This document shows positions 1-11,836 of a stretch of 64,000 nt of DNA, piece by piece; position 1 is the first letter of the stretch; every line of letters begins with the position of its first letter. The translations under genes were made by a program, and so were the position numbers. This stretch comes from Isoetes taiwanensis (taxonomy: Eukaryota; Streptophyta; Lycopodiopsida; Isoetales; Isoetaceae), in NCBI GenBank assembly GCA_021234155.1, contig JAJEKV010000422.1:124001-188000 (forward strand). Direction: 5' to 3'. The notes beneath the pieces were generated by a model. That model worked only from the letters and a program-made list of their open reading frames with translations, searched no databases and was not told the DNA's origin.

Positions 1-571
1 TTTAGTTAGAATGTGATGCAAAGCGTGTTGTGCCATAGCCGACAAACACCGGAGGGCCCAAGCATATCAACAAGTTACCCCGGAGTATGAGCTGACGTAC
101 AAATAGGAGGATATAGATCATCAACACCATTGCACTGAGAGGAACACCGATGATATTGCCAAGGAGTAGGTGTGCAAATCGAAGGGAGGCACAAGCGGGA
201 CCTAATAGCTCTAGTAGTAATTGTAATTATGTAAGCTATATGCTTTGCATATATAGTTCCCTTGTTATTCCTTCCCTCCCATAGCGTAACAGATCAAAGG
301 AAGAGATGTCAGGCAATTTGTAGGAGTGAAGCAATCAACATCCTCAACACTATTCGGGCAACACGTTAACGACAAGAGGACTCGACGTATGAGACGCCGA
401 TGGAGTCGAAGAAACAATAGCGGAGACAGAGTCGTCCTTTAGCTGCCAAGACAAAGAGTTCAAGATGAAAGATCTTTTTGAACGGCGCCACCTTCAGGCT
501 TTTGAAAAGCGGCATGGAAGATTTCAAGTGATCAACTACACCATCAAAGCCACCAGCAATGAGAGGCTTCT
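1..571 (+). mobile_element. Older LTR retrotransposon copy, internal region (left part)
   Basis: This stretch matches the reverse complement of roughly 5063-5640 inside the younger copy, for example the segment containing ctgccaagacaaagagttc at about 450 against gaactctttgtcttggcag at about 5175. It is therefore internal sequence of a plus-oriented copy of the same family. The match resumes at 11837 on the far side of the younger insertion. Short open frames here (366-692 minus, 465-668 plus) resemble no protein I know. The 5' LTR of this copy lies outside the window. Confidence 0.75.
567..571. repeat. Target-site duplication CTTCT, left copy
   Basis: CTTCT directly precedes the TGTGACG start of the left LTR and is repeated directly after the right LTR at 11832-11836. 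Five bases is the usual duplication for plant LTR retrotransposons, so this pair fixes both element ends. Confidence 0.85.
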
Positions 572-2280
572 TGTGACGTCCCCTACTCGTATACGGTGCA
601 CTCACCGTACACAAACAGGAGTTCATCCCCCATACCAGCTCCATGCTAATACAGGGCCCTCCACATGACACCGCAACCGTGGACGGGTTCAAAGTGGGAA
701 GAGTGGAAGGGTCATTGCACCGCCTCCCTCGGCCTACCTAGTCGCGGAAGCGTAAACATACATGTCAAGAGCACATACATCAACATCATATGACCATCAC
801 GAAGGATGGTCCTCCACATATCTGATAGACAAAGATCAAGACATCACATAGGGAATCCTACCCAAGGCTCTCGACTCAAAGGGATGACCGGGACGGGCTT
901 GGGTCTCCAGAGTTCAAGCGCATGTAATTCATGGCAATGGATTTGGCGGCATAAGAACATGGCATAGGGTTGTCCACTCCATCCCCTCTCCCCGTGCACA
1001 CTTTGCAGAGTAGGCTGAAAAGTGTTGGGACCTGACTGTAGCCCGCCGGATGCATAGCCAAGGGGGCTATATCCTGGGTTGCATCTCCCCAGTTCCGATG
1101 GGGCAGGTAGGGATCACTCCCTCCAGAGATCTCCATGCTGACTCAAGGTGACTAGAGGGCCACTGCCCGTATTCGACTTGAACTCAATGGAAGGTCATAT
1201 TCACCACCTCACGAGTGTCGAGCCCATGCCTTGCCCACACGCAGTGGCAAGCCATTAGACCTAGTCACAATGATCCCCGGTAGCACTAACACACCATAGG
1301 GATCGTTCAAGAGTCGTAACACCTAACCTCCTTATAAGCCGCCCTCGGCCCCTTCACCCACAACTGTGTGTGGCTCTTGTGCACAGCCGCATCTAAGTCT
1401 GTGCTAGAGAGGCTACTCTAGGAGCATTAACTACAAAGCTTTAGGTCTCTACCCCCCTTCCCAATACAAGGAGTTCATAGAGATACATCATACATATACT
1501 TCACAGAGAACTAAAGAACTAGATCTAATCTACATCATAGAGTTAGGTTCTTTAGTTAGAATCTGCTATCTAGAGATCTAGAGGGCTGCTATGGGCAATT
1601 TAAGAGGCTAAACCCATCGATTCGATGGTGAAATGGGGTTTAGACTACTAAATTGCCTAAATACCTGATCCTTGAGTTCCTCCTCTTGACCTGAGCTCGA
1701 CCATCCTGCTGAGATGCTCGAATCAAGGAAAACTAATGACGCAATTCTCTCAGACAGAGTCTGGGAGGCGGTTTTGGCTCTTGAGGCAGCCAAAACAGAG
1801 CTCTAAAACCCTAGAAACTAAAAATGGGCAAGTTAGGGTTCTCCTACTTAAATAGACAAGGGGTGGTTAGGGTTTCCAATTATCCCCTTTAGGCATGTGG
1901 GATAATTGGGAAAAGGGCCCACTTGCCTTTAAGGGCTAGGGTGGCCAAATGTGCCCACATGGAAATGTGTGCACCCAAATGTGCTCACATGGAAATGTGT
2001 GCACATTAATGAATGTGTACATTGGAAAATGTGCACATTAATTGCACCTATGGGTATGGCCCACTTGGCATCAAGTGGCCACATGGAAATGTGTGCCCAC
2101 ATTAATGTGTACATTGGAAAATGTGCACATGAATACTAATGCACATTCTTAGCAAGTTGCCCCCTAGGGCTACCCACTTGGCTACACGCCATGGCATCGC
2201 CGGGTGGGTGGTGGCGGTACGCTGGACGGGCAAGCATAATATACGCCCCGGGAGCGCGATACCGTGGCCGGAACGCCACA
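572..2280 (-). repeat. 3' LTR of the younger retrotransposon
   Basis: It begins TGTGACGTCCCC and ends GGAACGCCACA, and is nearly collinear with 10130-11831. It includes a cluster of TGTGCACA-type repeats at about 1950-2130 and a TATTTAAG-like promoter box read on the minus strand at about 1847-1857. The final 110 bp or so (2170-2280) differ strongly from the other LTR although the rest is close to identical. Confidence 0.85.
1950..2135. repeat. TGTGCACA-rich subrepeat cluster within the LTR
   Basis: Phrases such as cacatggaaatgtgtgcac and acattggaaaatgtgcacat recur several times, giving overlapping short palindromes (TGTGCACA, ACATGT-like). The same block is at about 11505-11690 and a diverged version at about 14590-14670. 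It lies upstream of the promoter-like box in the sense direction, so it is probably U3 sequence. Confidence 0.6.
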
Positions 2281-2296
2281 TTCTCCCCCACCTTGA
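2281..2296 (-). promoter_or_regulatory. Polypurine tract of the younger retrotransposon
   Basis: On the minus strand this reads TCAAGGTGGGGGAGAA and abuts the LTR start. A purine run at this position primes plus-strand DNA synthesis in LTR retrotransposons. The older copy has the same arrangement at 14443-14459. Confidence 0.75.
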
Positions 2297-5200
2297 AATG
2301 ATGTCATCCCGCAAAGATCGTGGTTCTCCCCACCTTGAATCTTCCTAACCCTAATCAACCCGATGCATAACCATATACTACTATAATACTTACACATTTA
2401 TTACGATTACCTTAAGATAATATTTTTAAATCATTATTACGCCATTACATTATCAAATAAGTTGTCAATTCAGAACTTCTACTAAAATAAGGTACTTATT
2501 AGTTTCTATTATCACAACATTTAGTTTATCACAATTTAACACTTTCATATACAATTATTATTTAAGGTACTCTTCATTCCTTGCAACATATTCCAACAAA
2601 ATTTGTGTTGCAGTGTCTTCGACCTTAAATTCCTCGCATTAATTTTACAATATCTATAATTACATACTTACTATCTTAATTATTAGAATTACTCTAAGGT
2701 AATGTTTAAGACATTACTATTTCAAGTTATCCTATTAACTTATCACATCATAACTTAATCCACTAAAGGTAATTATTAACCTTACTTAATACAACATTTA
2801 AGTTTATCAAAGTTTATCAATTTCATACAAAAATTTACACTTCTAAGGTACCCTTCATCCCTCATTATAACAAAATTTGTGTTGTAAGCCTTCAGAAGTT
2901 CGACCTCCTTGCCCTCCTGAGCTTCTATTGGCCCTGTGTCGACACTACCTATTATTAATTATTAATAAAATTTTGTTATATGGTGACCACCCCACCTATC
3001 TACATGGATGCATGGCTAATCTCCTGGCAGAGGAAGAGGGTGAATCTTCCATTATGGCCGTGGAGACAGCGCCTATATGCCTATATGCCGCCATGCCTAC
3101 ACCCTAGTTGCTCAAATATGGAGGATAGGTCCTTCCCGTGATATGGGGCGGAAGGCCGATTCCTCCTATCAAAGCATATATGGGGCTAGAGGTGCTTTTC
3201 CTATCAATGCATTCCTCAATGACCTCCTTTTTCGAGGTCGCTCTACTCCGCGGGAACGTAAGTAGACTTTCTAATCTACCTTCCACTCGTCTGCTGAAAC
3301 GCGGTCATGCCTACATTGACATTACACCACTCTAGAGATCACCGTAGTGGTCTCATCATCCAGAACAACGCATGCAATCCATACCAAGCATAGGTTGCAT
3401 GCGCAGAGTTAATCTTAACTACACATAGAATTAATCTACACAAATCGACATGCCCTGAGCCATTTTTTACCGGCTGCCTTTAATGCATGTGATTAACATA
3501 ATTACCCTAAGGTAATATTTATGAATTAACATTATCATATTATCGGATACATTACTTCCGATAGTACCATTATATTTACTCTAATCTTTGCAATATTTAA
3601 CGACTTTTAGATCGCGAATTATTTAAACAATAACCCCGATTTAGACCTATTGTATTATAGATGTGGTTTTAATTATCATACACAAGAATTAGATGTGCTT
3701 CTTATTCTCTTCCTTGGGTCCTACATTACCCTTGGAAGTATATCCCTAAGATGCACTTAAGTATATCCTAATTCTATTTTCTATTTATATTTATAAGGAC
3801 CTATAGCTATCCTTGGAAGGAATTGCATCCATGCTAAGGATTAATTAACATGCTACTTCACATTATCGTTGTTATTTAACTTATTTCCTATGATACATAT
3901 ACGCATAACAATTTCTATGCGCTATTAGGGTCTATATTTAACTTATCAATAAGACACATTAAGGCTTATAATACATGCGATACCTTACCTAAGGCTAAAA
4001 CGATCCACTCATTGAGCCGGGCGTAGTAGTTTGGAGGTGACTTGGTCGCTCATTGCTCCCATAGTTTTGCTCCACTTCGTTGGTGTAGTTCACTACTACG
4101 CCGGGCCTCAAGACGTTGAAGGCCTCCCGAGCTATCTATCTATCTATCTTACGCTTCTATTTGCTTCGCCATTGCCGGAGTGAACTCTATTCTACGGTGG
4201 GTCAATTCGATTGCAAGTACGCTCAATCATAAGATTGAGCCCTCCCACTTTCTTTGAAAAGAAAATGGTCCTCAAGACCCCTTCAATGACATTGCGCACA
4301 ACGCCATATCTATTCTCTCCCTTAAGAGGTTATACGCTTCTTACTTAGCATTAAGTTACTAGCCTTAGCTAACATATATAACCATCTAAGATGGATGCAC
4401 ATATTATGTTATCATTTATTTCAATATAATTATGGGTTATCTACTTAGTTAGAACGATTCTAAACCACAAGGTTTTGTCATGACGACAATTCCTTTTGTC
4501 TCAAAAGACTATTTGATTACTATAATTCTTATTTTAGATGTACCTTGCATGTACTATTATTTTATTATTCTAGAGATTCCCCCTTTCTTAGTTATTTAAA
4601 CTCTTGGAATATTCCTACCAATCGAATTGATGTTATCGTAACAAGTTGGCCGGACTTGTTAGATTACTTCTTTTCTTTCGGTTGGATTATTCTTTTGGAG
4701 ATACTAGATTTATACATGGTCAACAATTATCCTAGTAGTGATTCCTTCTTAGCGAGGAGATCAATCTCACCAAGTGGTTTCAACACGTTGGATGTCCGTT
4801 AACAATCGTGTATAATTTTAGTTACTCCTATGCCTCCTTCCCAATTGGGCAATCCTTTCAACGAATATCCGAATTGCCTTCTAATCCCAATATGGATGTT
4901 ACCATCCATACATTTAACCTACTAGGCCCCATGGCCTTAGATCTTTGAGCTTGCTAGAAGCTCATCCGGGCCAAGGCGCTTGAAGGAGCAAGGTAACGTT
5001 CTTCCGAATTTCGATACTTCAATCTCCTTGATGGCTCCTCTTTGATGTAGAGGTTGACTTTGTTCGCTAGAAGCCTCTTATTGTTGGTGGCTTGATGGTG
5101 TAGTTGATCATTTGAATCTTGCATGCCTTTTCAAATGCCCGAAAGTGGCTATTTGTTGAAAGAGATCTTTCATCTTGAACTCTTTGTCTTGGCAGCTAAA

Positions 5201-8200
5201 GGATGACTCTCAGATCCGATATTGTTTCTTCGACTCCATCGATGTCTCATCGCCGAGTCCTCTTGTCGTTATCGTGTTGCCCAAGAGTGTTGACGATGTT
5301 GATTGCTTCACCCCCGCAACTTGCATGACATCTCTTCCTTTGATGTGTTACGCTATGGGAGGGAAGAAATAACAAGGAACTATACATGCACAACATATAG
5401 CTTACATAATTACAATTACTACTAGAGCTATTAGGTCTCCCCTTGTGCCTCCCTTCGAAGTTGGACACCTACTCCTTGGCAATGTCATCGGTGTTCCTCC
5501 GGTGCAATGGTGTTGACGATCTATATCCTCCTATTTGTGCGCGGCCTGCACTCGGGGTAACTTGTTGATATTCTTGGGCCCTCCGATGTTTGTCGGCTAT
5601 GGCACAACCGCTTTGCATCACATTCTAACTAAGGTGTTCTTGTCGTTGATGCTTCGACATTTCACCGCTTCTTGATCCTGTTCTCGGGCAATAATTGTTC
5701 CCCCTTCATGATACTTGAAGCTATTTGAAGGCGTCTCTTGAGGTCGCGGCGCGATTCCTTTGGCTATACTCCTCCGGAGTTGTTCTCTTCTCGCAGCTTG
5801 TTCTTTGAATCGTTCATCCTTGGGTTCACCAAGTTGCATGCAAGGTCACAGGCAAGTCATCGGCTCGCCTCACCTAGTTGGTTCTCCATCGAGCTTCCAA
5901 ACTTCTTCGTTTGATCCCCTCGATCACATGGCTTGGGCGTTGTCACGTTCCCAGTGCTATGCGCCGTCTTCTTGTCTTGAGGTACCCTCCGGTGACTTTG
6001 ATTGTGCTCGTCGGGTTTTGATCCTCTGTTGCCTCCTCGGGAAGCTCGTGGAAGAAGTCGGTTGCTAGCACTTCTCCATCTTCGGTTCCGACCTTTGTCC
6101 TTCTATGCATTTCGGTCTCTTTGGCAAGTAAGGCATCATGACTCTCCTCCCCGATGGCTCCGTTTGCCGGGATGATGGATCCTTATCTCGCTGCAAGCAG
6201 CTTGACCCTTTGCGTTGAAGAAGTACCGCCTTAGATATACTCTTGTCGTTGAATAGCCGGCTATTATCTTGAACTCTCTTTTCACCGAAGGTGCTTCAGT
6301 TGCTATCCTTGTCGTTAAGGCGTCGAATGCTTCTACCTTGGGCGTTTGGCGTGCCACATGTCGGAGATATGGTCGGCTTCTTCTCTTCTAATTATCTGGT
6401 AGGAGTACCGACGACGAAGCCATCACCTAGTTGTTGGGGCATATCTCCTCGTCCGGTGCCTTCGTAAGTGCATCTCCATCTAATACACGTGTCATAGCAC
6501 ATCCCCTATATTACCACAAGTTGGAATTATGGTCGTCGAGATGTTGCCTTCTTAGTTGGCTCGTTGATGTCCGGGTGTTCCTCCTTCCATTGTTGAGGCC
6601 ACTCATGTCATAAGTTCGCCAAGTGCGCCACTGCTACAAGAGGTAGTGTTGCGCCTACGACGATGTCCCCGTGCCGCGTTGATGATCTTGACATGATGGG
6701 TGTTGTCTCTTATTCTAACATTGGGTGGCGGGGTCTTACGCTTGAGGGCATTTCCAAGTGTTTGGAGTTGAAGGTTTGCTTGGCCTCTAGTCGTTTCTCC
6801 CTCGTGAGTTGCTCTTCCATTTTGATCTTGGGCTATAGTTGTGCCTCCTTGCTTCCTCCTTTGGTAGTCGGGTGAAGGAGCTTCTTGATCTAAGCGCTTA
6901 AACCGTAAAACATGACTCTAAACTCATGTTTCTCCACTATATATGTGGACACCCTAGATATACAATAGACATATACGCATTTACATTGGGATTTTAATTC
7001 ATCCACTTTTGCAAAACAACTACTAAGATCTACCTAATTATTTATACTCCTTTAGGTTTCCCTTCCTCGATCGCGTTTGATCCTTCGGTTTTCTTTGCAT
7101 CTTCTTTCGCTCGGTTGACTCCGGATTCCTTGAGATGCTGCTACTATTGTTGAGCTTTTATGTTCGATCCGGAGCTGATCACCTCAAGTTATTAACAAAG
7201 TGTTCGCCGATGTGATCCCTTGAAAAAAAGATGCTCCTCCTTGTTGTGTATGTTCGCCGCGAGGAATGCGGTAACCGCCACGCCCCTACATGCGGTGTGT
7301 TGTTGCAAGATTGCTGATTGCGGTGCCATTGATCGAGCTTGAGTAGGGTCACCCGGCTGTTGCGGTCGGGCATTCTTGAATGTCTTCAAGCTCGAGACTC
7401 GTGGTCGTGAGGGCGTGCATTGTCAATCCCCCGCAGTTGAATTTCCGAAAGCGACTCCACATTTGCTTGGGCTTTGCTTCATTCGAGGTGGCTCTCCCAT
7501 TGCACCGGAAGTGTGGTCATCTCCATTGCCCTATCATAGCTCCTTCGGTCGCCTTTTCGTGATTTGTACCTGCTGGCTAGGTCGTCTCCTCCGGCCCTTT
7601 GGGTCCTAACCATTCGAAGTCTGCACTCCTTGGCCGACGTAGTAAAGCCGTCCTTCCTTTGGTTTCTAGGTGTTCCGGGTCCCGAATTCTGTTTGAGCAG
7701 AATATTCTCCCCTTGGTCTTGCCCCTAGTCGGCGTACTGAGCCTTCGAAGTCGGAAATGTTCCTTGATATCGTCTCCTCCCTCTCATGGTCTCCTACCTT
7801 TTGGAACCGATGAAAGTTCTCCTCGCTGGTGCAAGGGAGCTGGAGGCTCATCTTGGTCAGCCTTAGGTGCTTTGTGGTTGCCTAGCTTGGTTACTCCTTT
7901 TGTTGACGCGGCGCTTTGAGCTGCCGGGCCGCAAGGTCGTGGTGATCTTCCCTCCGGTTTCTACGCTCCGTGTCGCCATGAGTTGTCTCCTCGACGGAAG
8001 ATTATGCCCTCTGGCCCTAGCTCGTGATGCTAACGCGACATCGATGCCTAACATCTTCCCTGCACTGTATTTTGTTGTCTCGCGTTCTTCCATTTGAAAC
8101 TCATGTGCGTCGAGTTGGTGAAGGTGTTGAGATCCTCTTTCTGATGTGAGCTCGTGGACGTGGTAGCCGGGAGGTTGACATCTAGAACATTCTTGGTGCC

Positions 8201-10116
8201 GTTGGTTACCAATATTCTTCCCATTTGATGGAGATTGATGATAGGGTCGGTGGTGTCTGTTCTACTCGTTTGTCGGTTGAGGTGTTTGTCGTTGTGCTTC
8301 CCCTCTTGGGTCTGCCTTTTCGGGTCTCCTCTCCTTATCTGCTTGTGCATTGGCCGGGACCTTGATGTCTTCAAGAAGGCGCCCTTAGCTCGCTCCTGCG
8401 TGGCTCGCCCCGCCCCTTCGAAAGCAACGCTCGTGTATCCTAGAGTCTAAGAGTCTACTTGAAGGGCTCTCCTACAATATTCTGGGCTCTATAAGCAAGC
8501 AAGATGGCTCGAGCGAGCGGCATTACTAGAGACATATCTATAATCTACAAGTCTATGGACATTAGGACGTGTGGTATGGCATGACATGAGGGTTGTTTTG
8601 CAAAGCCCTCATGGTGTTTGAGGTATACTCTAAGGTCCTAGCAAAGTTGGTTTGGGGGTCCAATCTCTACACATGGAATGACTTGGGCAGCTCTAGGCTC
8701 TAGCTCCTTTCTAGGTATCCTGGCAATAGGGAGTGTCAATGTGGCGGCTATATAAGTCAAACTCTATTAGAAGGACACAGAATTAGGTCAAGGTTTATGC
8801 CTTTGGCTCGAGAAGAGGTGGTGTACCAACAGTTGGACTTGGGTTGCTATGCTAAGGTCTAGATGACTATAACAAAGGGGTGTTCCCGAGCACTTCTACC
8901 TAGGAGTAAGGCATCAGCCGGTAGAGCAAGATTTCATGAGCTACTAATGGGGTATGCTTCTATCTACAAACAAACTACTGCTTTGGGAAAGCAATTCAAG
9001 GGTTTGAGCAATTTTGGTCATTTTGAGATGGGGTTTGACATTTCTATCCTAATTTGAGGTCATAAATGGATTCTAGGCTGTCTAACGGTCCTAACGCAAC
9101 AAATTTTGATTTGGAGCTCAGAGCTCAAGTTATGGAGGTTCAAAATTTTGAGGTCTCACACGCTGCCTGCAACCGATTTTGAGAATGTAGAAATCTGTCC
9201 CGGGCGCGACGTGTGAGACATGGGTCCTAATTGGGCTAGGCTTACTCAATTTAAGTGATCTAAGGTTGTAATTCCACTAAACTCATCGAAAGTTAGGCGT
9301 AATTGACCCTTACTTGGTCGATTTGGAGTCTGTTTTGGGCATTTTTGGGCATGGTCTCACACGTTGCGCCGGCTCGATTCCTAAAATCTAGAAATGGTCT
9401 CTTTTGACGTGTGAGACATCGTCTCAATTTTGCTCAAAAGCTCCAATTTGACTAAAACAAAAGCTAGAATTCTATAACTTAACTTAATTAAGTAACTTTA
9501 TACAGTTATAATTTACTCTAAAACACGTTGTATTAAACAAATTTTATCATTTACGAAATTAATAAGGTTCTCCTTTGATATGATTGGTAAGTGCATATCT
9601 TTCTTCATTAGAGTTACTCCTTTGTGTGTTGGTGGGGTGTTGAGTCTTCAAAATGTTGGACCAGCTTCTGCTCTGCTGCTTCTTGACCCCTGGCCTCCCG
9701 CTCTCGTTCTGCCCTCTCCTCTTCTTGCGCTCTCCTCTTCTTGCGCTCACGTTGCGCCCAGACAGGTTTCTACATTTTAGAAATCGGCTCTGGCGCGACG
9801 TGAGACCATCCTATTTGGCTCACTAATTTTTTTCTTTAACTCGGCTCTGGCGCGACGTGAGACCATCCTATTTGGCTCACTAATTTTTTTCTTTAACTGC
9901 TACTAATTCACTTTAACTGCTATTAATTCACTTTAACTGTTTCTTTAACTGCTATTAATTCACTTTAACTGCTACTAATTCACTTTAACTGTTGCTAGCT
10001 TAGCATATACTACAAAAATGAGAAAAAATTTCCCATTTCTCGAGGTTTGAGGATCCTATCAAGTTAGTACTACTGGGAGCATGGTCAGTGCTTTGCTCTT
10101 GGTCTCCAAGAACATT
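2297..10116 (-). other. Interior of the younger retrotransposon, no recognisable pol
   Basis: I scanned both strands for reverse transcriptase (YxDD-type), integrase, protease and zinc-knuckle motifs and saw none. Short frames such as 5618-5839 and 6136-6357 on the minus strand are basic and could be gag residue, but this is a guess. 2281-5640 is AT-rich and matches the flanking older copy in reverse. 5640-8450 is more GC-balanced, and 8450-10000 contains tandem repeats. The interior is best regarded as non-coding or fully decayed. Confidence 0.6.
9784..9990. repeat. 57-bp duplication followed by 20-bp minisatellite
   Basis: A 57-bp unit starting tcggctctggcgcgacgtga occurs twice in tandem (9784 and 9841). 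It is followed by several copies of a 20-bp unit of type tgctactaattcactttaac up to about 9990. The block lies just inside the primer-binding site, in the leader of the element. The phrase gcgacgtg(tg)agac also recurs further left at about 9208 and 9398. Confidence 0.75.
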
Positions 10117-10128
10117 GCTCTGATACCA
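10117..10128 (-). promoter_or_regulatory. Primer-binding site, initiator tRNA-Met type
   Basis: On the minus strand this reads TGGTATCAGAGC, the plant consensus complementary to the 3' end of initiator tRNA-Met. It lies one base inside the LTR end, as expected. It establishes the minus orientation of the element. Confidence 0.9.
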
Positions 10129-10129
10129 C

Positions 10130-11831
10130 TGTGACGTCCCCTACTCGTATACGGTGCACTCACCGTATACAAACAGGAGTTCATCCCCCATACCAGCTCC
10201 ATGCTAATACAGGGCCCTCCACATGACACTGCAACCGTGACGGGTTCCAGTGGGAAGAGTGGAAGGGTCATTGCACCCCGTCTCCCTCAGGGCCTACCTA
10301 GCTGCGGAAGCGTAAACATACATGTCAGTAGCACATACATCAACATCATATGACCATCACGAAGGATGGTCCTCCACTATATCTCTGCATAGACAAAGAT
10401 CAAAGACATCACATAGGGAATCCTACCCAAGGCTCGAGACTCAAAGGGATGACTGCGGGCTTGGGTCTCCCGAGTTCAAGTGCATAAATTCATGGCAATG
10501 GATTTGGTGGCATAAGAACATGGCATAGGGTTGTCCACTCCATCCGCCCCTCCCGTGCACACTTTGCGAGTAGGGTGAAAAGTGTTGGGACTGATCAGAG
10601 CCCACGGATGCATAGCCAAGGGGCTATATCCGGGTTGCATCTCCCCAGCCCCGATGGGGGCGGTAGGGATCACTCCCTCCAGAGATCTCCATGCTGACTC
10701 AAGGTGACTAGAGGGCCACTGCCCGTATTCGACTTGAACTCAATGGAAGGTCATATTCACCACCTCACGAGTGTCGAGCCCATGCCTTGCCCACACGCAG
10801 TGGCAAGCCATTAGACCTAGTCACAATGATCCCTGTGAGCACTAACACACCATAGGGATCGCTCAAGAGTCAACACGAACCTCCTTATAAGCCGGTCGGC
10901 CCCTTCACCCACAACCAGGTGTGGCTCTTGTGCACAGGCCGCATCTACAGTGTGCTAGAGAGGCTACTCTAGGAGCATTAACTACAAAGCTTTAGGTCTC
11001 TACCCCCCTTCCCAATACAAGGAGTTCATAGAGATACATCATACATATACTTCACAGAGAACTAAAGAACTAGATCTAATCTACATCATAGAGTTAGGTT
11101 CTTTAGTTAGAATCTGCTATCTAGAGATCTAGAGGGCTGCTATGGGCAATTTAAGAGGCTAAACCTACTGATTCGATGGCTGAAATGGGGTTTAGACTAC
11201 TAAATTGCCTAAATACCTGATCCTTGAGTTCCTCCTCTTGACCTGAGCTCGACCATCCTGCTGAGATGCTCGAATCAAGGAAAACTAATGACGCAATTCT
11301 CTCAGACAGAGTCTGGGAGGCGGTTTTGGCTCTTGAGGCAGCCAAAACAGAGCTCTAAAACCCTAGAAACGAAAATGGGCAAGTTAGGGTTCTCCTACTT
11401 AAATAGACAAGGGGGGTGGCTAGGGTTTCCAATTATCCCCTTTAGGCATGTGGGATAATTGGGAAAAGGGCCCACTTGCCTTTAAGGGCTAGGTGGCCAA
11501 ATGTGCCCACATGGAAATGTGTGCACCCAAATGTGCTCACATGGAAATGTGTGCACATTAATGAATGTGTACATTGGAAAATGTGCACATTAATTGCACC
11601 TATGGGTATGGCCCACTTGGCATCAAGTGGCCACATGGAAATGTGTGCCCACATTAATGTGTACATTGGAAAATGTGCACATTAATACTAATGCACATTC
11701 TTAGCAAGTTGCCCCCTAGGGGCTACCCACTTGGCTACACGTTGGCGTACACGTCAGTCGGGGTGGCGTGTACGCGTGACGTGGCAGTACAATATACGTC
11801 CTGGGAGCGTATACTGTGCTGGAACGTCACA
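10130..11831 (-). repeat. 5' LTR of the younger retrotransposon
   Basis: It begins TGTGACGTCCCC and ends GGAACGTCACA, so TGTGACGT and ACGTCACA form short terminal inverted repeats. It is collinear with 572-2280. Unlike the other LTR, its right end keeps several ACGT cores (about 11745-11800) also present in the older LTR at 14460-14560. Confidence 0.87.
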
Positions 11832-11836
11832 CTTCT
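11832..11836. repeat. Target-site duplication CTTCT, right copy
   Basis: The perfect partner of 567-571 immediately after the LTR terminus ACGTCACA. Confidence 0.85.

Larger units (their letters stand above)
572..11831 (-). mobile_element. Complete LTR retrotransposon (younger copy)
   Basis: The element is 11,260 bp and has two direct LTRs (572-2280 and 10130-11831), a primer-binding site inside the right LTR (10117-10128), a polypurine tract inside the left LTR (2281-2296) and a CTTCT duplication on both sides. Primer-binding site and polypurine tract show that it reads on the minus strand. I find no reverse transcriptase, integrase, RNase H or protease in the 7.8-kb interior, so it looks like a large non-autonomous derivative or a copy with a decayed pol. 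The tract-LTR junction (GGTGGGGAGAA followed by TGTGACG) resembles plant Ty3-type elements, but without pol the superfamily is inferred. It lies in opposite orientation inside an older copy of its own family. Confidence 0.88.

Noticed and set aside
1951-2139. Cys/His-rich frame with repeated MPTWKCVHPNV-like words, zinc-finger-like
   Set aside because: It translates the TGTGCACA subrepeats of the LTR and is the same in both LTRs; no finger spacing is conserved.
4545-4802. 85-codon frame repeated at 12199-12396, so apparently conserved
   Set aside because: Both copies lie in retrotransposon interiors. Similarity reflects shared element ancestry, and stops and indels differ between the copies.
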